Source: Natronomonas halophila (GTDB lineage Archaea > Halobacteriota > Halobacteria > Halobacteriales > Haloarculaceae). Taken from it: 64,000 bases of DNA. Shown in pieces: positions 36,824 to 45,561 of the stretch (within the stretch, counting starts at the first letter, position 1; each line of letters opens with the position of its first letter). Where the stretch lies: positions 1,922,001 through 1,986,000 of the forward strand of contig NZ_CP058334.1 in NCBI RefSeq assembly GCF_013391085.1. Reading direction: 5' to 3'. Under the pieces are notes generated by a model. That model made no database searches and was not told where the DNA came from. It saw nothing but the letters and a program-made list of their open reading frames with translations. Made by a program: the position numbers and the translations under genes.

Positions 36824-38407
36824 ATGAGTGTGCCCACACAACCACCGACAATTCAGGAACTTCGAACACATGGTGATACCCTCGTATCTCTCCTCGAACG
36901 GAGTGCAGAAACGACTCCCTCGGCCAGCGCCGTCCGATGTGAGGGCAAGACAGTTACATACGGAACTCTCCACAACAGAGCCACTAGCCTTGCGGATGGC
37001 TTGCATGAGTACGGGTTAGACGAGGACGACCGTTGCTGTCTCTGCCTTCCGAACGGTATCCCGTTTATCGAAGCTGCGTGGGCCTGTGCCTCCGGTGGCA
37101 TTGTTGCGTCACCTATCAACCCTTCGTATCAACGTCGTGAAATCGCGTACCAACTTGATCACGCCGATGCAGCTGCTATTATCATTAGTCCCGATAGCGT
37201 TGATCACGCACGGGATGCGATTGACGATGTAGATCGAGATGTCGCACTATTTTCGACGGAACAAGACGATGGGGTTGACGCAACGATTGACGAACTAATC
37301 GAAGCGGGAGATCATTGTACTGTCGAACGCTCGCCGTCTGACGTAGTGTTCCAACCATATACATCCGGAACAACCGGCGATCCCAAAGGAGTTCTCTTGA
37401 CTAACCGCAACTTCCGGGTGCAAATTCTTCAGACGGTTGCACGCCGTCTTCGACAAGATGAGCTTGGTGATGCACTTGTCATTCTACCAACCTACCATAT
37501 CACCGGATTCCTGTTGGCAGTGTCAGCCCTTGCCGCTGGCCAGACGCTCAATCTCTGTCGGCCGGACCAGTGGGATCCCGAAACTGTCCTTGAACTTGTG
37601 ACCGAGGAGCCAATTGAGGAGTTCGTCGGTGTGGCGACGATGTTCACCGACTTGCTTGATGAGTACGACGAGACGCGCCATGATGTTAGTTCGCTTCAGG
37701 CCACTCAACAGGGTGGAACGAAGATACCACCAGAACTGCAGGCATCCTTTGAGGAGACTTTCAACGTCGAAATTATGGAAGGATACGGGATGACCGAGAC
37801 TACTGCCGCCGTATTGAGTAGCATTGATGCATCCCTCGGCAACCGGAGGGGAGCAGCAGGGCAACCAACAGGGCACACCCGGGTGAAGATCGTTGATGAG
37901 GATGGTACTGAACTCCCCGACGGTGAGGCTGGTGAGCTTCTTGTAAAGGGCCCCCAAGTGATGGCCGGTTACTACGAAGATGGGGAAGCGACCGAAGAGG
38001 CGTTCACGGAGGATGGATATCTCAAAACAGGCGATCTTGCCTCACGCGACGCCGACAACTATGTCACAATCAAAGGTCGAAAGAAGAACACCATCATCAC
38101 CGGTGGCTTCAACGTCTATCCAGCTGAGGTCGAGGACACGATTTGTAGCCACCCAGATGTTCGAGATGCTGTTGTCGTCGGCATCCCCGATGAGCGGAAG
38201 GGCGAAGTGGTTGCGACGCTCGTCACCCCGAAAGAGGGCAAGATCCTCGATGAGGACGAGATTACATCCTATGTCCTTGACGAACTCGCACCGTACAAGC
38301 ATCCACGTATCGTTGAGATACGGGAAGAAGCGCCCCGAACAGGGAGTGGCAAGATCAAACGGAGCGTCGTCGAGTCGCAGTTTCGAGAACGGTACGACTC
38401 TCGCTGA
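36824..38407 (+). CDS. Acyl-CoA ligase (AMP-forming), third of three
   Basis: 527 residues from ATG 36824. P-loop YTSGTTGDPKGVLLTNRN, GYGMTETTAA, KTGDLASRDADNYVTIKGRKK and terminal GSGKIKRSV. It differs substantially from the preceding ligase, so the pair is not a recent duplication and may act on different intermediates. A TATA-like TTATAT is about 25 bp upstream, so it may be transcribed separately. Confidence 0.88.
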   Translation: MSVPTQPPTIQELRTHGDTLVSLLERSAETTPSASAVRCEGKTVTYGTLHNRATSLADGLHEYGLDEDDRCCLCLPNGIPFIEAAWACASGGIVASPINPSYQRREIAYQLDHADAAAIIISPDSVDHARDAIDDVDRDVALFSTEQDDGVDATIDELIEAGDHCTVERSPSDVVFQPYTSGTTGDPKGVLLTNRNFRVQILQTVARRLRQDELGDALVILPTYHITGFLLAVSALAAGQTLNLCRPDQWDPETVLELVTEEPIEEFVGVATMFTDLLDEYDETRHDVSSLQATQQGGTKIPPELQASFEETFNVEIMEGYGMTETTAAVLSSIDASLGNRRGAAGQPTGHTRVKIVDEDGTELPDGEAGELLVKGPQVMAGYYEDGEATEEAFTEDGYLKTGDLASRDADNYVTIKGRKKNTIITGGFNVYPAEVEDTICSHPDVRDAVVVGIPDERKGEVVATLVTPKEGKILDEDEITSYVLDELAPYKHPRIVEIREEAPRTGSGKIKRSVVESQFRERYDSR

Positions 38408-38467
38408 CGTCCACAGAAACCACTCCTGAACCGTCAGGGGTTATTTTTGATGAGTCGTTGCTTTTCC

Positions 38468-39415
38468 TCAAGCTGTCTGTACGTCGTATCCGAGTTCGTC
38501 GAGTTTACGCGCAAGCCGTTCCCGCCGTTTGTCCCCCGGCATGTAAATTGGACTACGCGGTGGGCCAGCAGAGCGCCCGAGTAGATCAAGGGCACACTTG
38601 ATATTGGCTGGGTAGTCTTGGCCGAAGAGAATTCCGAGTAGGCGTGAGGCTTTGAACTGCAACTCTTTCGCTCGTTCCCACTCACCTGCTCGACAGGCGG
38701 CCCAGAGATCGACAATCAGGTCGGGGTCAATATTCGTCGTTACGCACCAAGCAGTATTGAGTCCCGCTAATGAAAACGGGAAGAATGTATTCGCTCCGAT
38801 TCCGACGTTAAACTGAGAATATTCATCTGTAAGTCGTAGCTTTGCGAGGAGTTCATGCAGATCCGGATTGCTTTCCTTGATGCCGACTACGTTGTCAAGT
38901 TCTTCGTCGGCGACGAGTTTGATGAGTGTGGACGGCGTCGTGTTGTTCTTGGTTCTGATTGGATAATTGTAGATGGAAAGACCAGTCTCGATGTCTTGTG
39001 CAAGTTCCTTATAGAACCGGCGCAGGTTTTCTTGGTGGTCGTTATAGAGCCAGTAGTAAGGATTCGAACAGATGACGCCGTCAGCGCCGTTCTCTTCGGC
39101 GAAGTGTGCCATCCGCTTAGTCTTCTTTAGACTCTCAGCTGTTACGTTGCAGAATACGGGGAGATCTCCACTCTCCTCAATCGTAATCTTCGTCACTCGT
39201 TGCCACTCATCGTAAGTCATGCTTGCGAACTCGGCCGTCGTTGCACAGGACATGACACCGTCTACGCCGGCATCAACACCATAAGAGACGAATTCTGGCA
39301 ACTTATCATATGCTATCTCACCATCGTTGGTCATCGGCGTCACTGGGCAGTGGATCACTCCCCATGGCTTGGTGATTCCCGTCTCTGTTTCTGTGTCTTC
39401 GGTTATTTCTATCAC
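38468..39415 (-). CDS. Dihydrodipicolinate synthase/N-acetylneuraminate lyase family aldolase
   Basis: 315 residues from GTG 39415. The Schiff-base Lys180 is in VVGIKESN and the catalytic Tyr149 in SIYNYP; the usual GTTGE motif is CATTAEF here, so the pyruvate-carboxylate pocket differs from DapA. The superfamily includes 2-keto acid aldolases, dehydratases and hydratase-aldolases of aromatic degradation. In this island it more likely cleaves or dehydrates a keto acid than makes lysine. Confidence 0.82.
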   Translation of the reverse strand: MIEITEDTETETGITKPWGVIHCPVTPMTNDGEIAYDKLPEFVSYGVDAGVDGVMSCATTAEFASMTYDEWQRVTKITIEESGDLPVFCNVTAESLKKTKRMAHFAEENGADGVICSNPYYWLYNDHQENLRRFYKELAQDIETGLSIYNYPIRTKNNTTPSTLIKLVADEELDNVVGIKESNPDLHELLAKLRLTDEYSQFNVGIGANTFFPFSLAGLNTAWCVTTNIDPDLIVDLWAACRAGEWERAKELQFKASRLLGILFGQDYPANIKCALDLLGRSAGPPRSPIYMPGDKRRERLARKLDELGYDVQTA

Positions 39416-39624
39416 GGCACAAGTAGGTCATTCCAACTGGATAAATAGTATTTGGGTACCGGTAACGTCAACCGGGTTGGGTATCGAATAGATAACGCCG
39501 ACAAACAGCTTTTGAGATTAGAACAGATACTCTTGTTTACAATTACTAACAGCCGTTGAAATGAATTTGGGCTGAACCTAATGGTAGAACACGCGACTAT
39601 ACTCTGCTATGAATCCGAGCTCCC

Positions 39625-40161
39625 TTAGAGCGAAATACCATCTCCTGTGCGGACGACGCGGTCGTTCATGTCATCCATAACGAGGGCTGCAGGGAATTCC
39701 GTCGGGTCATAGAGCTCGTCTGTGTCACCGATGAGATGTTCGATTCGCGGGACTCGTGGCCGTTTGAGTATCCCGATATGAGTGTGATGTTCGTCACCAA
39801 CTACTTCAACCCGGTTTTCCGCACCTGCCGGTAAATAGATGATTTCACCCGGTCCGCCTTCTATTGATTGGACTTCTCCATTGTTATCCCGATATTCCCA
39901 GACGCATCTTCCTTCGAGATTAACGAGTATTTGGTACATTTCGGGACTATGCGAGTGCCACGGAACCACTGCACCCGGATCGCCCTCTGTCCATGTGGTA
40001 ATGACATCGTTCGTAAGGACTGTTGATCGTATCTCCATCGGCATCTCGTCTTCGCCGACACTGGCTGCTTCAGCGAGGACTGGAGATTCATCTACTGAAA
40101 TTTTGTGTGGCTGTTGCTGCGGCAACACGCCGTAATTTTTCTTTGTCGGCACAGTTGCCAT
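39625..40161 (-). CDS. Cupin-domain protein
   Basis: 178 residues. Cupin motif 1 is WHSHSPEMYQILVNLEG, with two His and a Glu as metal ligands (about residues 86-102). Motif 2 (GPGEIIYLPAGAENRVEVVG) has Asn or Glu where the third His normally sits. Could be a metal-dependent isomerase, decarboxylase or dioxygenase acting in the island's pathway, or a binding protein. Divergent from the alcohol dehydrogenase with only 90 bp between them. Confidence 0.75.
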   Translation of the reverse strand: MATVPTKKNYGVLPQQQPHKISVDESPVLAEAASVGEDEMPMEIRSTVLTNDVITTWTEGDPGAVVPWHSHSPEMYQILVNLEGRCVWEYRDNNGEVQSIEGGPGEIIYLPAGAENRVEVVGDEHHTHIGILKRPRVPRIEHLIGDTDELYDPTEFPAALVMDDMNDRVVRTGDGISL

Positions 40162-40251
40162 CTTGCGGGTATAGTAATAAAATTTCCCCCCACTTCAAAG
40201 ACCAGACGACGGGGAAACACCCAAGAGGATGGTTTCCGTGTATCAGTTTGA

Positions 40252-41460
40252 ATGCAAACCGATACTTTACATCATTGGTACGGGCCATCGCGATTCGTTA
40301 TTGGCGCAGGATGTGTCGGTGAACTTGAACCGATAGCGAAAGATGCTGAGATATCACATGTCCTGTTAATCACCAGCCAATCGGTAGCGGCCGATTCCGA
40401 AATCATCAACCCCATTATTGACGGACTAGGTAGCCTTGACGTCACTGTATTTGATGAGGTAAGTATCAAAAAGGAGCTTGAAACCGTGTTGGCAGCTGTA
40501 GACCTCATCGAATCGTCCAGTATCGATGGAATCGTTAGTGTAGGGGGTGGAAGCACCGTCGACGTAGCAAGAGCCGTCAGTGCGGTCGCGGTAACCGACG
40601 ATGATCCGACAACGCTCTTCGCGGACGTTGGAGATGACGGGGAGATCGAATTCTCGGATATTCCGTCGGCATCACTTCCGGTGATTGCGATTCCGACCAC
40701 ACTCTCCGGCGCAGAAGTAACCTGCGCGGCAGGCATGAATATTGGTGACCCCGATCAAGGCTCCAGAAGAGTTCGAAACGCACCTATGATTAGTCCTGAT
40801 CTCTGGCCTGAGGCGATCTTTTATGATCCAAAGATCGCAGCAAGAACGCCAGATTCTGTGCTCGGTCCGTCTGCGATGAATGGTCTCGACCATGGTATCG
40901 AGATGCTATACTCTAGAAATGGTTCAGCTTTCACCGATGCGACGGCGACTCAAGGCATCCGACTATTCAACGAGTCGATCCCGAATCTGCTCGGCGATAG
41001 CCAAAATATTGATACACTCGAGCGGGCGATGACCGGAGTCGCTCTTTCGACACTTGGATTAATCGACCCAACTACGGGAGCGAAGTACTCGGTTATCCAC
41101 GCATTCGGCCATCAGTTAGCACAACGATATGATGTCCATCAAGGCCAAGTGCATGGTATTGTGGCTCCAACCGTTCTCGACTATATTTTCGATAATATCG
41201 AAACCAACCAAGCACAACTGGCAGAGGCCCTCGGGTGTGCGACTAAGAAAGATTCACAAACAGCAATCGTGAATCGTGTCAGAGAGCTTCGGAACGCTCT
41301 CTCTCTCCCTTCAGAACTGCGAACGCTTGACGCAATAGAACGAAATGATTTCCCCGAACTTGCGGAGGCCATCAGAAACGATATTGGCATTCAGTTCGGT
41401 CCTTCTGGACTCACACCCACTACGGCTGAAATTGAGGGAATATTGGATTCGGCTTGGTAG
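40252..41460 (+). CDS. Iron-type alcohol dehydrogenase family (maleylacetate reductase-like)
   Basis: 402 residues. Nucleotide loop GGGSTVDVARA (about residues 97-107); metal ligands are expected in NGLDHGIEML, IHAFGHQLA and HQGQVHG, all present. The N-terminus TLHHWYGPSRFVIGAG resembles maleylacetate reductases and related enzymes more than ethanol dehydrogenases. A role in reducing or oxidising an intermediate of the island pathway is likely; the exact substrate is unknown. 107 bp before the IclR gene. Confidence 0.8.
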   Translation: MQTDTLHHWYGPSRFVIGAGCVGELEPIAKDAEISHVLLITSQSVAADSEIINPIIDGLGSLDVTVFDEVSIKKELETVLAAVDLIESSSIDGIVSVGGGSTVDVARAVSAVAVTDDDPTTLFADVGDDGEIEFSDIPSASLPVIAIPTTLSGAEVTCAAGMNIGDPDQGSRRVRNAPMISPDLWPEAIFYDPKIAARTPDSVLGPSAMNGLDHGIEMLYSRNGSAFTDATATQGIRLFNESIPNLLGDSQNIDTLERAMTGVALSTLGLIDPTTGAKYSVIHAFGHQLAQRYDVHQGQVHGIVAPTVLDYIFDNIETNQAQLAEALGCATKKDSQTAIVNRVRELRNALSLPSELRTLDAIERNDFPELAEAIRNDIGIQFGPSGLTPTTAEIEGILDSAW

Positions 41461-41567
41461 ATTAGATCTTATTGTTCCCAGTAGACAAGTCACTATGAAC
41501 CATCCGGATGCGAGTAAAAATTCGATAGCATCGAAATCATTTTGGTCCATGCTCACAACCAAGATGC

Positions 41568-42338
41568 ATGGGAATAGAAGAAAGTCGGAAAATCAAATCG
41601 GATGAAACTCTTATTTCAATCATAAATCTATTGAAAGAGGGAAATAAGATACATGTTTCCGAGATCGCGGACACCCTCGATATAGCAAATAGTACCGTGC
41701 ACGGGCATCTCTCCACCCTCCATTCCTATGGTCTCGTCCGAAAGACTGGTACAGAATATCGACTCGGGCTACAATTCCTTGATTACGGTGAAGTAGCGCG
41801 AAGGGAACATCCGTTATACGCACCCACAGCTGAGACAATCGAAGAGCTAGCCCAAAGTACACAAGAGAAGGTCTGGTGTATCGTCGAAGAAAATGGTCAA
41901 GCCGTGTATCTGAATGGTGCATCTGGTGACCGATCTGTTAAAACACATGCTCGTGAAGGTCAACATACGAAACTTCACCATCTCGCCGCCGGTAAGGCAA
42001 TTCTCGCATCCCTCTCTCCCGAGCGGGTGGAAGATATTATTGATAAACACGGTCTTCCGTCAAAAACGGAGAACACGATTACTCAAAAAGAGGAATTGTT
42101 AGAAGAGATTGACCAGATTCGCGAAGAGGGAGTGGCATACAACCTCGGAGAGTCTGTTATTGGGCTTCACGCCATCGGCGTTTCTATCCATGACGAGGAG
42201 GATAAAGTGATGGGCGCAATTAGTATTAGTGCACCCGCAAATCGGATGAGCCAGGATCGAATGTCGGGTGATTTGTCCCAGAAGCTCAAAGGCGTCGCAA
42301 ACGAGATTGAACTGTTATTTCGTACAGATAGGTACTAA
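41568..42338 (+). CDS. IclR-family transcription regulator
   Basis: 256 residues. N-terminal winged helix (about residues 14-72: NKIHVSEIADTLDIANSTVHGHLSTLHSYGLVRK) and C-terminal effector-binding IclR domain (HPLYAPTAETIEELAQ, KLHHLAAGKAILASL, GVAYNLGESVIGLHAIGVSI). IclR proteins control catabolic operons in response to a pathway metabolite. As the last gene of the island it is the natural regulator of the TRAP and ligase promoters. Confidence 0.92.
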   Translation: MGIEESRKIKSDETLISIINLLKEGNKIHVSEIADTLDIANSTVHGHLSTLHSYGLVRKTGTEYRLGLQFLDYGEVARREHPLYAPTAETIEELAQSTQEKVWCIVEENGQAVYLNGASGDRSVKTHAREGQHTKLHHLAAGKAILASLSPERVEDIIDKHGLPSKTENTITQKEELLEEIDQIREEGVAYNLGESVIGLHAIGVSIHDEEDKVMGAISISAPANRMSQDRMSGDLSQKLKGVANEIELLFRTDRY

Positions 42339-42800
42339 AATGCGGTATACTTGATCCACGGAGAATTACTGACTATCTGATTTCTCCCACTTTCGATGAT
42401 GTCGAATCTCCACGTAGTATCTCTGGTTCCACCCTTGGATAGGGGGAATGATTGCTCTTCTGAGCTGCGTCTACTAAAATAACAGAGTTAATGATGTTAT
42501 TCATGTCGTTTTACTCGGGAACGAGATTATGGTCTGCCAAATCTCGGTACTATGTCAATACAATATATCTGGAATTTCAAGGGGCTGTTAACATGACGTA
42601 CGTAACCTCAAACGCTTATATATGCAAGCGGTAAACATTATACTGGAGCGTTCTAGGGCCTGTCCTCCCGGATATAGGTCGTGGCTGCGCGCGCAGCGAA
42701 CGGAGTGATCGAGCACGGAGCGGAGGGTGGGGCGGTGGCTGGCGGGTGGTGGCCGAATACAACAAAAAACCGTCAAGAGATTACCGTACTCTGGGCCGGT
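42339..42800. other. Non-coding stretch at the left side of the second mobile region
   Basis: 460 bp with no supportable gene. The left part is A+T-rich like the catabolic island; G+C rises abruptly at about 42.68 kb where the direct repeat begins. Confidence 0.5.
42676..42749. repeat. Left copy of a G+C-rich direct repeat
   Basis: 74 bp starting AGGTCGTGGCTGCGCGC and ending TGGCGGGTGG. It matches 54379-54444 over its whole length except for an 8-base deletion in the other copy and four transitions. It contains the palindrome CTGCGCGCGCAG. Both copies lie just past the stop of a minus-strand gene. Confidence 0.6.
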
Positions 42801-43424
42801 CTATTTGAGTCCGAGCAGCTGCCGTCCGGAGGTGAGTACCTGGTCGGCGAGCGTCACTCCGCTCTCTCGAGGGTCCAACCCCGAGGCGAAGATCACCTCG
42901 TGGCCACCCGAAGCGTAGCCAGCGACGAGTCCCCGAAGGCGATCCCGAGCCGTCTCCGGAGGTAAATCGCCCGCATCAACCAGTCCACCGAGCGTCGCTT
43001 TCGCCGCCTCGATGCTGGTGCAAAAGGCCCCATCAGCGACCGCTTCGCCATCGACGTGTGACAAGGCAACGATCGCACCCTCGCCGAACGCATCATCCTC
43101 GTAGATTTTGTCGCTCCATTCCGAGAGACCGAACCAGACGGTTCGATACGGTCTGACCTTGAACCGGTCGGTGACGATGACGACGGCCCCGAATCGGCTA
43201 AAATCGAGCCTGTCGATTACCTCTTGGAGCGACCGACCTTCCTCGATCGGCGTTTCCTCCACGAGTGCGGGCTCATAGTCGCCATCGCCGTGTCCGTACG
43301 GCGTTTCCGAACTGATGCGTGTCGCCAACTGCAGGTTCCGCCCGATATACGTCGACCGATGCGCTGTATAGCTGCCGTCCGATCCTTCGTACAATACGAG
43401 TGCGTGCCGTTGTCTCATCTTCAT
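42801..43424 (-). CDS. DUF6735-like haloarchaeal protein
   Basis: 207 residues. The N-terminus RQRHALVLYEGSDGSYTAHRS matches the typical DUF6735 start (RALVAYER-DG-YNLHYS). No catalytic motif is seen. Such genes occur mainly on haloarchaeal plasmids and integrated elements and have no known function. The start lies 25 nt downstream of hairpin leader R5. Confidence 0.6.
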   Translation of the reverse strand: MKMRQRHALVLYEGSDGSYTAHRSTYIGRNLQLATRISSETPYGHGDGDYEPALVEETPIEEGRSLQEVIDRLDFSRFGAVVIVTDRFKVRPYRTVWFGLSEWSDKIYEDDAFGEGAIVALSHVDGEAVADGAFCTSIEAAKATLGGLVDAGDLPPETARDRLRGLVAGYASGGHEVIFASGLDPRESGVTLADQVLTSGRQLLGLK

Positions 43425-43449
43425 CGTTTCTCGCGGACCAACTCAGGCC

Positions 43450-43477
43450 GGCCCGCACCCGTCGGGCCAACAAAAAA
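43450..43477 (-). repeat. Hairpin leader R5, upstream of the DUF6735-like gene
   Basis: Plus strand: arm GGCCCG, shorter loop CACCCGT, arm CGGGCC, then AACAAAAAAC. Most divergent copy, but arms are perfectly complementary and the A-run and spacing to the start (25 nt) are kept. Confidence 0.5.
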
Positions 43478-43487
43478 CCGCGGCTGC

Positions 43488-44414
43488 TTATCGCCGCGCG
43501 CCCTCGAGATCCCGATAGCGCTCCCGAACGGTCACTGCTGAGACGTCGGCAGCATCCGCGAGTGCGTTCTGTTTCAGATACTCGCCGGTCTCCTGTCCGG
43601 CGAGATACAGCGCTCCAGCAGCCGAACCGAGTGGATTCCGACCGTTCGCGATCTGGTCGTTGTCCGCGGTATCGAGAAGTGTCTGCGCTCGCCGCCGAGT
43701 TTCCTGTGAAGCGTCGACCGCCGACGCTACCTGTGGGACGTACTGCGACGGATCTGCTGGCGGCACGGGCAGATCGAGTTCCCGATTCAACGCGGTGTAT
43801 CCGGTGCGAATGCGCTCTTCGTCGATCTTCGAGACCCGTGCAATCGCCTCGAACGACCGAGGATGTTCGTTGAGACGGCAGACCGCGTAGAGACACCCTG
43901 ATGCGATTGCCTCGATGGATCGGCCTCGCAGGAGATCCGAATCTTGGGCCGTTCGGAAGAGTTGACACGCCTGATCACGAACGCTCGTCGGTAAGCCGAG
44001 CGCGGCCGTCATCCGCCGAATCTCGGTGAACCCAGTGATGCGGTTTCGGTCGGCCTTCGAGCTGACCTTCGCTCGGGTGTGCTCGCGACGCAGCCGATGC
44101 AGTTGGCGTCGTTTTCGCCCCTTGAGTTCCCGTCCACTGGAGTCCTGCTTCCGGCCGATGTCCGTCCCGATACCGCGGTCGTGTCGGGCGACGGTGTTCG
44201 GCGCACCGACGCGCCGGCCGCCTTCGTCGTTGTGGAACTCCCGCCACTCCGGGCCACGATCCATCTCCTGGTCCTCGACGACAAGTCCGCAGTCGTCACA
44301 GACCGTCTCGTGGGTATTCGATGTTACTCGGCTACTGCACTCCGGGCAGGTGTTGTGTTCGTTTTGCTGTACGTCCTCGTCGAACGTCTGCTCGTAGATG
44401 TTTCTCGAAGCCAT
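43488..44414 (-). CDS. tfb: Transcription initiation factor B (TFB) paralogue
   Basis: 308 residues. Zinc ribbon with Cys23, Cys26, Cys39, Cys42 (CPEC and CDDC), a B-finger/linker region, then two cyclin-like repeats (about residues 110-205 and 210-308; SIEAIASGCLYAVCR and NPLGSAAGALYLAGQ). TFB recruits RNA polymerase to TBP-bound promoters; haloarchaea carry several paralogues that give promoter choice. The C-terminal repeat ends early (REERYRDLE-like ending), slightly short for a TFB. Accessory-region copy, 27 nt after hairpin leader R2. Confidence 0.9.
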   Translation of the reverse strand: MASRNIYEQTFDEDVQQNEHNTCPECSSRVTSNTHETVCDDCGLVVEDQEMDRGPEWREFHNDEGGRRVGAPNTVARHDRGIGTDIGRKQDSSGRELKGRKRRQLHRLRREHTRAKVSSKADRNRITGFTEIRRMTAALGLPTSVRDQACQLFRTAQDSDLLRGRSIEAIASGCLYAVCRLNEHPRSFEAIARVSKIDEERIRTGYTALNRELDLPVPPADPSQYVPQVASAVDASQETRRRAQTLLDTADNDQIANGRNPLGSAAGALYLAGQETGEYLKQNALADAADVSAVTVRERYRDLEGARR

Positions 44415-44441
44415 GTCACGTCACGAGGCACGCTACTGTGC

Positions 44442-44470
44442 GCCCCTCGCCCGTTCCGGGGCACAAAAAC
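44442..44470 (-). repeat. Hairpin leader R2, upstream of the TFB gene
   Basis: Plus strand: arm GCCCC, loop TCGCCCGTTCC, arm GGGGC, then ACAAAAAC. Ends 27 nt before the TFB ATG. The 98 bp 44375-44472, including the first 13 TFB codons, recur at 45454-45551. Confidence 0.6.
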
Positions 44471-44646
44471 GGACCCATCGAGACGAGTACCTGACATCGT
44501 TCACTCCCGGGAGGGATCCCAGCGAATTTGCTGAGAAACCAGTCTTCAGCAACTACTCTCTGAAAACCGTGTAGCCATATCGAAGAACTGAGCGCAGTAC
44601 AAGGTAATCCTCCGCTACACCGGGACTACTTGACTAGGGCACGCGG

Positions 44647-45000
44647 CTACTGTAGTTCCTCAATTAGAGAAACAGCAGCCTCGTCGACGAGTTCGCTCTC
44701 TAAACGCCCCTGCCAGAAATCGATGTCTTCGTGGTCGATCGATTGGACTCCCCATGGAACGATTCGGCTCTCGTCTGGTGTTCCACCACGGAGCCAACTC
44801 TCATCTGGAATCTCAATGAGACCATCCAGCCACGATGTCGACGTTAACGTCACCACGATGTACTGCTCGCCGTGGAACGGACGCCCTTCGTGATTCGAGA
44901 GGATGAGCCACGGCCGAGCGTTCTCTTCACCCTTGAACGGATCGTTCCCATAGACGACGTCCCCTCTCTCGAAAACCACAGTCGCATCCTCATCGTTCAC
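44647..45000 (-). CDS. PemK/MazF-like toxin candidate
   Basis: 117 residues from GTG 45000, which shares a base with the stop of the upstream gene (TAGTG). The N-terminal FERGDVVYGNDPFKGEENAR and PWLILSN match the start of PemK-type RNase toxins (GDVV...P....RP-LI), and YIVVTLTS is in the expected second strand. MazF/PemK toxins cleave mRNA and are neutralised by a linked antitoxin. The length is usual. Family call is good; toxicity is inferred. Confidence 0.7.
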   Translation of the reverse strand: MNDEDATVVFERGDVVYGNDPFKGEENARPWLILSNHEGRPFHGEQYIVVTLTSTSWLDGLIEIPDESWLRGGTPDESRIVPWGVQSIDHEDIDFWQGRLESELVDEAAVSLIEELQ

Positions 45001-45368
45001 TATTCGTCCTCCATACTCGGATGCGGCTCGCTGGGAGCATGCTCTCGCCACGATTCCTTGTCCTCTTCTCCTAATTGCTCGTTGAACAGGGCTGTCGCCC
45101 GCTCGTAGCCACTATATCCTTCGAGTCGGTCGGTGTCGTCGGTTACCGCCCAGTATGTCGCCTTGTGCTCAACTAAACTACGGTCCTTCAACCGCGAGAG
45201 TGCGGTGCTGACCGCCCCCTCATCAACGCCTATCTGGGACGCGATTTCGCGTGCCTTGAACGCACGATTGTCGTTTGCAACGAGGAATCCGAGTACTTGA
45301 TCAGGGACTGAAAGCCCCGCGAGTTCCTCCTCGCTCGTGTTCTCGAAGGTGTCTCGATCAATGGACAT
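45000..45368 (-). CDS. Winged-helix protein, candidate antitoxin or regulator of the PemK-like gene
   Basis: 122 residues. A MarR/TrmB-like winged helix occupies residues 20-85 (VPDQVLGFLVANDNRAFKAREIASQIGVDEGAVSTALSR), followed by an acidic tail. It overlaps the PemK-like gene by one base, the arrangement expected for an autoregulated toxin-antitoxin operon. Could instead be a general regulator that happens to be coupled. Confidence 0.65.
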   Translation of the reverse strand: MSIDRDTFENTSEEELAGLSVPDQVLGFLVANDNRAFKAREIASQIGVDEGAVSTALSRLKDRSLVEHKATYWAVTDDTDRLEGYSGYERATALFNEQLGEEDKESWREHAPSEPHPSMEDE

Positions 45369-45453
45369 CGTTGGATGGAGATATGTACTCTATCGTAAAG
45401 AGCGTTAGGAGTGAAAGCTCTGAAAATATCAAAAGATACTATTTTCTGTACAG

Positions 45454-45551
45454 CCTCGTCGAACGTCTGCTCGTAGATGTTTCTCGAAGCCACCTCACGT
45501 CACGAGGCACGCTATTGTGCTCCCCTCGCCCGTTCAGGGGCCAAAAAACGG
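45454..45551 (-). pseudogene. Truncated duplicate of the TFB 5' end with its leader
   Basis: 98 bp almost identical to 44375-44472: hairpin leader plus the codons ASRNIYEQTFDE. The start codon is GTG instead of ATG, and similarity stops after about 13 codons; the frame then runs into unrelated A+T-rich DNA that overlaps the winged-helix gene. Probably the scar of a duplication or recombination. Confidence 0.7.
45521..45549 (-). repeat. Hairpin leader R3, in the duplicated TFB 5' end
   Basis: Plus strand: arm CCCCT, loop CGCCCGTTC, arm AGGGG, then CCAAAAAAC. 28 nt before the degenerate GTG start. Its arms differ from R2 although the flanks are duplicated, so stem bases changed while complementarity held. 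Confidence 0.55.
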
Positions 45552-45561
45552 CTTCGAGACG

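Noticed and set aside
45230-45493. 87-codon frame beginning with TFB-like residues
   Set aside because: Only the first 13 codons resemble TFB; the rest overlaps the better-supported winged-helix gene.
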